Below are positions 4,746 through 9,558 of a stretch of 9,558 bases of DNA, piece by piece (the first letter of the stretch is position 1; every line of letters starts with the position of its first letter). The DNA is from Deltaproteobacteria bacterium (lineage in GTDB: Bacteria > Desulfobacterota > UBA8473). The notes below the pieces were generated by a model. That model was not told where the DNA came from. It saw only the letters and a program-made list of their open reading frames with translations, and did no database searches. The DNA is taken from positions 1 to 9,558 of the forward strand of contig DAOWME010000105.1 in NCBI GenBank assembly GCA_030643245.1. Direction: 5' to 3'. The translations under genes were made by a program, and so were the position numbers.

Positions 4746-7241
4746 ATGGCAACAGCAGGAAGTGAAGAAAGTAAGAATCTCAAAGAGCTGGAAGAAAAGC
4801 AACAATGGTGGTGGGTAGCAGAGAAGACCCGCTCTGAGCGTCTCGAATATTTGAGGAAGGCGGTGTGGAAAAAAGGATGCCAGGGAGGAGTCTATGCCCC
4901 CGGTATAAAGATAGACTTGACCTTTCCCCAGCTCTTTACCGAGGCATGGAAGGAGAACGAGGGTGAGCCTATAATACTTCAAAAGGCTCGTGCCATGGCC
5001 TATGTGTTCGACAACACCCCGATCTTCATCACTGAGCATGCGCAGCTAGTGGGTTATTGTGGAACTGCACCCCATGAGCTTGTGTGGGCATGGCAGTCCG
5101 CAGCCATGGTAAACGAAGAGATATATAACGAGCAGGGGACTCTCCCTGAACCGGAAGAAGAGTCCTTAAAGACCCTGGCTGATCTGAATGATTATTGGGG
5201 TGGTCGTACAGCCTTGGAGGAACTTGCTAAACTGATGGACCCGGAGGATGCAGTCAAGTTTATGAGCGGTGCCATAGCGATGGCCACTCCGTCATCTGCC
5301 GTTACCTATTCGACCAAGGACTTTAATTTTATTTTTAAAGGCTTTGAAGCGATACTTGACGAAATTGACGGGTACATGGAGGAGACGGAAGAGAAGCTTC
5401 AGGGCAACCCTTCGCCTGATCTCCTTCCTCTGTACGAGAAGTTGCCCAGATGGGAAGCGATGCAAACCGTCTTGGAAGCTGGTATCCGGTATGCGAACCG
5501 TTATGCCAGGCTGGCCCGGACTGTGGCCGAACATTTTGAGAGTGACCCGAAACGCAAAGAGGAATTATTGCGTGTTGCGGAGGTTTGCGAACACGTTCCG
5601 GCACATCCGCCGAGGACTCTACAAGAATCCCTCCAGTTCGACCATTTTGTCCAGGTTTTGGTGAGATATGAGACGTATGAGGCGGCCTGGCCCCACCGTC
5701 CTGATTACATCCACGGGCCTTATTACGATAAAGATGTCAACCTGGACAGAAGGATCACAAAGGAAGAGGCCCTCGATCTGGTGGGCGAACACATGATCCG
5801 CACGTATGAGGTTGGTATCTTTCAACCACGCTACGGGCGGGAAGCAGCTCAGGGGATCACCGCTACGTGGGTGTGGACCATGGGCGGGGTCAACACGGAT
5901 GGCTCCGATGCCTGCAACGATCTGACGACTGTCTATATGAAGGCTGCACGGCTCGTACGGGTAGCCAATCCAACGTTTGCCTTCAGGTACCATCCCAAGG
6001 TGACGGATGAGGTTTTAAGGGAATGCTTTGAGTGCATCAGACAGGGGCTGGGCTATCCTTCGATGCGCAATGACCCGGTTCTGATCCCTAACGCCATGTA
6101 CTGGCACGGCCACCCCCTTGAGGAGGCGAGGCAGTGGGTGCATCAGGCTTGCATGTCACCCTGCCCCCCCACGAAATACGGATGTCAGCCCAACAGGATG
6201 GCATCAGCTACCAATTGCGCCAAGATGATGGAATACGCACTTCATAACGGGTATGATTACGTGGTGAACATGCAGATGGGGCCGAAGACGGGTGATCCGT
6301 GCGAATTCAAGGACTTTGAGGAGTTCTTCGGGGCCTGGGTCAAGCAGATGGAGTGGATCTCGAACCTTCTGGTACGTTTCCATAACTTTGGAAGGGCTAA
6401 AGACCCGGAACTTTTTTCAAGGCCGGTGCTATCCTCCATTTACGAACGTGCTGTGGAGACAGGGACCGATGCCGTTGATCCGGCCAACGGCGAGCGCGGT
6501 AATTCGTGGGTCACGGCTTTTAACTGGGTCGAGAACATAGACAGTCTGGCCGCCGTCAAGAAGCTTATCTATGATGATAAGAAATACACTATGGCCCAGC
6601 TTGTGGAGGCGCTCAAGGCAAACTGGGAAGGTTATGAAGAGATACGGATCAACTTCGTGAAAAATGCGCCCAAGTGGGGCAACGATGACGACGACGTGGA
6701 CAAAATCATGGTTCGTTGTCTGCGAGAGGCTGCCAGGCACTCCAAAGAGATGAAGTGTTCGGCTGGGAACAACTTACCCTTTCTCCCGGAAAACGTCAGC
6801 GCCAATATATATTGGGCCAATATTGTCGGTGCCCTTCCCAGCGGCCGCAGGTTGGGAGACGCACTTTACGACGGAGGACTTTCTCCGGGACCTGGCCTCG
6901 ACAAAAAGGGACCTACAGCAGTCCTGAAATCCTGCGCCAAGATCAACCACATCAGTGATGGAAGGGCCTTTTTATTGAACCAGAGGCTCTCGCCAACTCA
7001 ATTGGCCGGTGAGAAGGGCTATCAGTTGTGGAAGGCCTACATGAAGACATGGGCAGATCTTGGGATGGACCATGTGCAGTTCAACATGGTGGATGATTCC
7101 ACCTTGAGGGCTGCCCAGCGCGATCCTGAGAAATTTCAGGAGGTGATAGTCCGAGTGGCTGGCTACAGTGCACATTTTGTTGATATCAGCCGGAAGACCC
7201 AGGACAACATCATCCAAAGAACCATTCAAGGGTTGGGATAA
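4746..7241 (+). CDS. Glycyl radical enzyme, fumarate-adding (X-succinate synthase alpha) type (GRE3)
   Basis: ATG at 4746 follows AAAGGAGGAG with 5 nt spacing. The 831-aa protein is collinear with GRE2: thiyl Cys469 in CMSPCP, Arg484, a GNSWV Trp, PKWGNDDDD and radical Gly806 in RVAGYSA. About three quarters of the first 100 residues match GRE2, rising to about 97% in the last 130. It is the most diverged of the three near the active site: GCQPN in place of GSQPF before Arg484, one residue deleted just after it (ASATNCAK), SWVTAFNW in place of AWLTGFTW, FHNFGR in place of TVNLGR, and Asp in place of Tyr after GNDDD. Different substrate specificity is therefore likely. The chemistry and need for an activase are as for the other two. 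No small subunit or activase gene adjoins it, and a hairpin follows the stop codon. Confidence 0.92.
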   Translation: MATAGSEESKNLKELEEKQQWWWVAEKTRSERLEYLRKAVWKKGCQGGVYAPGIKIDLTFPQLFTEAWKENEGEPIILQKARAMAYVFDNTPIFITEHAQLVGYCGTAPHELVWAWQSAAMVNEEIYNEQGTLPEPEEESLKTLADLNDYWGGRTALEELAKLMDPEDAVKFMSGAIAMATPSSAVTYSTKDFNFIFKGFEAILDEIDGYMEETEEKLQGNPSPDLLPLYEKLPRWEAMQTVLEAGIRYANRYARLARTVAEHFESDPKRKEELLRVAEVCEHVPAHPPRTLQESLQFDHFVQVLVRYETYEAAWPHRPDYIHGPYYDKDVNLDRRITKEEALDLVGEHMIRTYEVGIFQPRYGREAAQGITATWVWTMGGVNTDGSDACNDLTTVYMKAARLVRVANPTFAFRYHPKVTDEVLRECFECIRQGLGYPSMRNDPVLIPNAMYWHGHPLEEARQWVHQACMSPCPPTKYGCQPNRMASATNCAKMMEYALHNGYDYVVNMQMGPKTGDPCEFKDFEEFFGAWVKQMEWISNLLVRFHNFGRAKDPELFSRPVLSSIYERAVETGTDAVDPANGERGNSWVTAFNWVENIDSLAAVKKLIYDDKKYTMAQLVEALKANWEGYEEIRINFVKNAPKWGNDDDDVDKIMVRCLREAARHSKEMKCSAGNNLPFLPENVSANIYWANIVGALPSGRRLGDALYDGGLSPGPGLDKKGPTAVLKSCAKINHISDGRAFLLNQRLSPTQLAGEKGYQLWKAYMKTWADLGMDHVQFNMVDDSTLRAAQRDPEKFQEVIVRVAGYSAHFVDISRKTQDNIIQRTIQGLG

Positions 7242-7253
7242 TCATCTAACATA

Positions 7254-7290
7254 ATCGAGGTCCCGGTCACTTGAGGAACGGGACCTCGAT
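7254..7290 (+). terminator. Hairpin after GRE3, probable terminator
   Basis: A perfect 12-bp stem (ATCGAGGTCCCG with CGGGACCTCGAT, 7254-7265 and 7279-7290) with a 13-nt loop begins 12 bases after the GRE3 stop. There is no strong T-run on either side. It could act as the boundary for both GRE3 and the convergent minus-strand genes. Confidence 0.55.
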
Positions 7291-7321
7291 ACAAACTCTC
7301 TTGTGATTATTTTAATGGGAC

Positions 7322-7477
7322 CTATGTAGATATATAGCCCTTCTTACTTTTCAAAAGCACCGTTACCATACCACTGATGAGGCCCGCCATTACCCCGATA
7401 AAGATCGCCAACCCCTGGTGCTTCCAGAGTTTTTCTATAACAGAGTAAAAATCGGAAGAAAAATAGGCATCCTTCAT
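7322..7477 (-). CDS. Small single-span membrane protein, 51 aa, unknown function
   Basis: An ATG at 7477 (minus) opens a 51-aa frame ending in TAG at 7324-7322. The peptide starts MKDAYFSSDF. Residues 23-42 are an uninterrupted hydrophobic, Gly-rich span (LAIFIGVMAGLISGMVTVLL) followed by KSKKGY. A moderately polar amphipathic N-terminus comes before a clean membrane helix and then a basic tail, which looks like a real small membrane protein rather than random translation. There is no Cys, so it is not a BssB/BssC-type subunit. No clear ribosome binding site precedes it. Its start region pairs with the 3' end of the CoA-synthetase gene, so translation may depend on that gene. The basic tail suggests a cytoplasmic C-terminus. 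I do not recognise a family. Confidence 0.55.
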   Translation of the reverse strand: MKDAYFSSDFYSVIEKLWKHQGLAIFIGVMAGLISGMVTVLLKSKKGYIST

Positions 7478-7609
7478 ACATCGGTTTACACTTTTGAAAT
7501 TATGGCTGCTTCAACGGTGGTCAAATTTTAACCACCGTTGAATCTGTGCCGAGACCGCTTTTTTTTACTCGAAAGTGTAAACTACTTTATAGCTTTTATG
7601 AAGGATGCC
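7466..7609 (-). repeat. Interrupted inverted repeat joining the CoA-synthetase stop codon and the small-gene start codon
   Basis: A 13-bp perfect arm (7466-7478 with 7597-7609, GGCATCCTTCATA) and an 11-bp perfect arm (7484-7494 with 7572-7582, GTTTACACTTT) flank a central 11-bp hairpin (7511-7521 with 7531-7541, 9-nt loop). On the minus-strand transcript the outer arm pairs the last codons and TAA of the upstream gene with the ATG and first codons of the small membrane-protein gene. It could couple translation of the two genes, act as an imperfect terminator, or be the remnant of an inverted duplication. T-rich sequence follows on the plus side (7559-7566). Confidence 0.7.
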
Positions 7610-9080
7610 GAAACTTTTTGCCCTCTCTCTTCCCTAGACTCCTCAAGTACTCGCTGTAATCCACCAGAGATGCCATGGCCTTTGCCCCCCTTTCGGGTGA
7701 AGGTATGTTTGTTATACCGTTGTCTTCCAATACTCTGGCGGCATCAGACATCGCTACATCCGCCATAGAAGTAATTATGATGGGTTTATTATACTTATCT
7801 ATCAATTCAACCAAATTCTTTGCAATCTGCGTTTCAGAATCGCAGAGCGCCACCTTCATCTCACTCAGTTGACGATTTGTCAAGAGACTGAAAGTTCTGT
7901 AATAGTGGATAAAAAAGGAAAAGCCGCCAATACCGAGAACCAGCAAACCGTCTATATCATCAGATTCCAGGACTGTTTCAATCGCTCGTCTGAAAATAGT
8001 GCCATCCAATGTCCCCACTGTGTCAATAGGGTTCCCTTTGCTCCAGTGAGGCGGCATGAACTTGTCCATCTCTTTTACGAGCTCAGACGACAGCGGTGGA
8101 ACCTCTAGACCATACATACCACAGAAATCCGATGCGATGACACCCCATCCACCTCCGTAAGTAAGTATGCCTATCTTGTTCCCCTTGGCTAACGGTTGAC
8201 GAGACAGAACACTTATCATATCAACCATTTCAACCGAACGCTCCGCACGGATTACACCAGTCTGTCTAAAGGCTGAATCGTATAACCGATCAGAACCAAC
8301 CATAGCCCCCACGTGAGAAGCTGCAGCCTTCGCTCCTGCCTCGCTCCTGCCTGATTTATACACCACAACGGGTTTTTTCCTGGTTACCCATTTTGCTACA
8401 TCCAAGAACTCCCGGCCTTTCCCCAACCCCTCTCCGTATATGAGTATGGCCTCCGTCGGCTTATCATCGGCAAGAAACTCCAGGAACTCATAGATATTCA
8501 TATCCGCCTGGTTTCCCACACTCACATACCTGCTAAACCCAAGACCGTTTACTATGCCTGACTGCATCATAGTCGTACCCAGATTACCGCTCTCCGACAG
8601 GAAACCTATGTTGCCTGGCCTCAAAGGTATGGGGGGCATCAAAATAGTAAGGTTTGAGGTAGAGCTATACATACCCATCGTGTTAGGACCAACCAGTCTT
8701 ATCCCGCTGCTTTTAGCAACATCCACCATCTCTTCTTGTAATTTTCTACCACTAACCCCTGTTTCACTAAAGCCACCTGCGATAATGATTGCATACTTTA
8801 CCCCTACCTCAGCACATTCCCTCAACACTTGAGGCACTGCCCGGGCCGGAACAATTACTACAACCAAATCGAGTTGCCTCCCTACGGACTTTACGTCAGG
8901 ATATGCCTTTATGCCGAAAATCTCTGTCTCTTTCCGATTTATGGGATACAACCTCCCTTTATACCCTCCTCTAACCAAGTTATGTAAGATCAAGAAGCCC
9001 CATTTCATCAGTTGGCTACTCGCCCCGATCACAGCTATCGATTTTGGATTAAAAAAAGCATTTAGTGCATGCTTCACCAT
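7596..9080 (-). CDS. ADP-forming acyl-CoA synthetase, alpha-subunit type (CoA-binding and CoA-ligase domains only)
   Basis: The start chosen is ATG at 9080, with AAGGAGAG about 9 nt upstream; it begins MVKHALNAFF just before the CoA-binding fold. An upstream in-frame start at 9164 would add 28 atypical residues. The 494-aa protein has an N-terminal CoA-binding Rossmann domain (about 8-140; SIAVIGAS, GPNTMG) and a succinyl-CoA-ligase-like domain (about 155-290; LSESGNLG). A second ligase domain with a glycine-rich loop (TYGGGWG, 307-313) follows. His256 in ASHVGAMVG corresponds to the phosphorylated His of the family. These enzymes interconvert acyl-CoA, ADP and phosphate with acid, CoA and ATP. 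The ATP-grasp beta part is absent here and must be elsewhere if the enzyme is active. Cys of GPNC is Thr and Gln of SQSG is Glu, so specificity may differ. It is convergent to the GREs and upstream of the small membrane gene. Confidence 0.87.
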   Translation of the reverse strand: MVKHALNAFFNPKSIAVIGASSQLMKWGFLILHNLVRGGYKGRLYPINRKETEIFGIKAYPDVKSVGRQLDLVVVIVPARAVPQVLRECAEVGVKYAIIIAGGFSETGVSGRKLQEEMVDVAKSSGIRLVGPNTMGMYSSTSNLTILMPPIPLRPGNIGFLSESGNLGTTMMQSGIVNGLGFSRYVSVGNQADMNIYEFLEFLADDKPTEAILIYGEGLGKGREFLDVAKWVTRKKPVVVYKSGRSEAGAKAAASHVGAMVGSDRLYDSAFRQTGVIRAERSVEMVDMISVLSRQPLAKGNKIGILTYGGGWGVIASDFCGMYGLEVPPLSSELVKEMDKFMPPHWSKGNPIDTVGTLDGTIFRRAIETVLESDDIDGLLVLGIGGFSFFIHYYRTFSLLTNRQLSEMKVALCDSETQIAKNLVELIDKYNKPIIITSMADVAMSDAARVLEDNGITNIPSPERGAKAMASLVDYSEYLRSLGKREGKKFRHPS

Positions 9081-9475
9081 AAGTCTTCTCTCCTTCACTC
9101 TTATCAATATCTCTACATTAGTAAATAGACCTGTGAACTCACCACGGCCGACACGGAATACCACCGTAAATGATAGACAAGGTGTAATCGATCACCAAGT
9201 CTTCGATTGAGCGCCAAAGGCTGTCAATGGTCTTGTTGGCGGAAAATTGCCTCCTGCCTTGGTGAATAGCCACAGGCACCCACCGTGGTCAGTTGAGACA
9301 AAACAGTGCGACGATCCATGCACACAGCACTTCCCGACTCGTCGCTGGTTATGGTTATTGAATCAATCCACTGTAGTTTCGTGAAGATACGTGGTGGACT
9401 ATCACCTGGCAGACATCCATAAATGGATTTCAATAAAGATGGGCAGTGGCTCGTTTCCAATTCAGCAATGAGCAG
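9081..9475. other. Upstream region of the CoA-synthetase gene; no credible gene
   Basis: About 395 bp lie between the gene start and the mobile-element end. The frames here are short, open with TTG and lack ribosome binding sites. One minus-strand stretch (about 9146-9292) is open for 49 codons and includes WRSIEDLVIDYTLSIIYGG, which looks protein-like but has no start; it could be a gene remnant. The promoter for the minus-strand gene should lie here, but I see no convincing -35/-10 pair. Confidence 0.3.
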
Positions 9476-9558
9476 CTAAGGGGCGAGGCCGAAATAACTT
9501 CCTCAAGTTGGCGCTCAGATTTAGGTCAGATTTGTTCGATCTGAAAACGCAAAACCGC
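9476..9558. mobile_element. End of a probable insertion sequence, continuing beyond the window
   Basis: Bases 9476-9517 repeat the left end of the miniature element at 1341 with one mismatch in 42 (CTA against CTT at the tip). The sequence then becomes unrelated and contains a 6-bp dyad, TCAGAT with ATCTGA. The likely reading is the terminal inverted repeat plus interior of the larger parent element. No transposase is visible in the 83 bases present. It could also be another miniature or truncated copy. Confidence 0.6.

Noticed and set aside
4500..5039. Minus-strand open frame of 179 codons across the GRE3 leader and 5' end
   Set aside because: It overlaps the well-supported GRE3 start region in antisense, with low-complexity Leu/Phe-rich content reflecting the sense codons, and has no domain.
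1762..7241. Annotation of the GREs as pyruvate formate-lyase
   Set aside because: Pyruvate formate-lyase has adjacent Cys-Cys at the active site. Here Ala precedes the Cys, and the Arg lies at +15 with Trp at +120 and PKWGNDD, which fits the fumarate-adding branch better.
7538..7768. Plus-strand open frame of 76 codons beginning at 7538 and running into the CoA-synthetase 3' end
   Set aside because: Most of it is antisense to the CoA-synthetase gene. Its internal MKDA is the mirror copy of the small gene's start caused by the inverted repeat.
9224..9460. Minus-strand open frame of 78 codons near the right end
   Set aside because: It starts at TTG without a ribosome binding site, resembles no known family and is interrupted by no conserved feature; chance is the simplest explanation.
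1..9558. tRNA, rRNA, CRISPR array or phage attachment site
   Set aside because: I saw no cloverleaf with a CCA-type end, no rRNA core sequence and no regularly spaced short repeats. The repeats present are GRE paralogy and the mobile-element ends.

Overview
The window reads as part of an anaerobic hydrocarbon- or aromatic-degradation locus. It holds three tandem, same-strand genes for large glycyl radical enzymes (GREs). The first is cut by the window start; the other two are complete at 831 aa each. All three carry a C-terminal RVAGYSA glycyl radical motif, an active-site Cys in a CMSPCP loop, and an Arg exactly 15 residues after that Cys. A Trp lies 120 residues after the Cys. This spacing, together with PKWGNDD, matches the benzylsuccinate/alkylsuccinate synthase (fumarate-adding) branch of GREs as I remember it, not pyruvate formate-lyase. 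The substrates cannot be read from sequence. Three such paralogues beside an ADP-forming acyl-CoA synthetase-type gene suggest a strict anaerobe, most likely a deltaproteobacterial (Desulfobacterota) sulfate reducer or syntroph. That assignment is inference; no taxonomic marker is present.

Layout: 2-1264 (+) is the 3' half of GRE1, followed by a terminator-like hairpin, an 82-bp miniature inverted-repeat element (1341-1422) and a promoter-bearing leader with a TPP-riboswitch-like core. GRE2 occupies 1762-4257 (+) and ends in a strong terminator. Next comes a 490-bp intergenic region with a nested stem-loop and a possible 37-aa leader ORF. GRE3 is at 4746-7241 (+), followed by a hairpin. On the minus strand lie a 494-aa ADP-forming CoA-synthetase alpha-type protein (7596-9080) and, downstream of it, an overlooked 51-aa single-span membrane protein (7322-7477). 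The last 83 bp begin with the same end sequence as the miniature element, so a related, larger mobile element probably starts at 9476 and leaves the window.

How it may work: each GRE appears to be its own transcription unit, with a long leader and its own terminator, unlike the known bss/nms/ass operons where the large subunit is co-transcribed with small subunits and an activase. None of those partners is in the window. About 76 C-terminal residues around the radical Gly are identical in all three proteins, while the N-terminal and pocket regions differ. This fits a set of alternative large subunits with different substrate pockets that share one activase encoded elsewhere. The CoA-synthetase-like protein could act on downstream acyl-CoA intermediates, but that link rests only on proximity.
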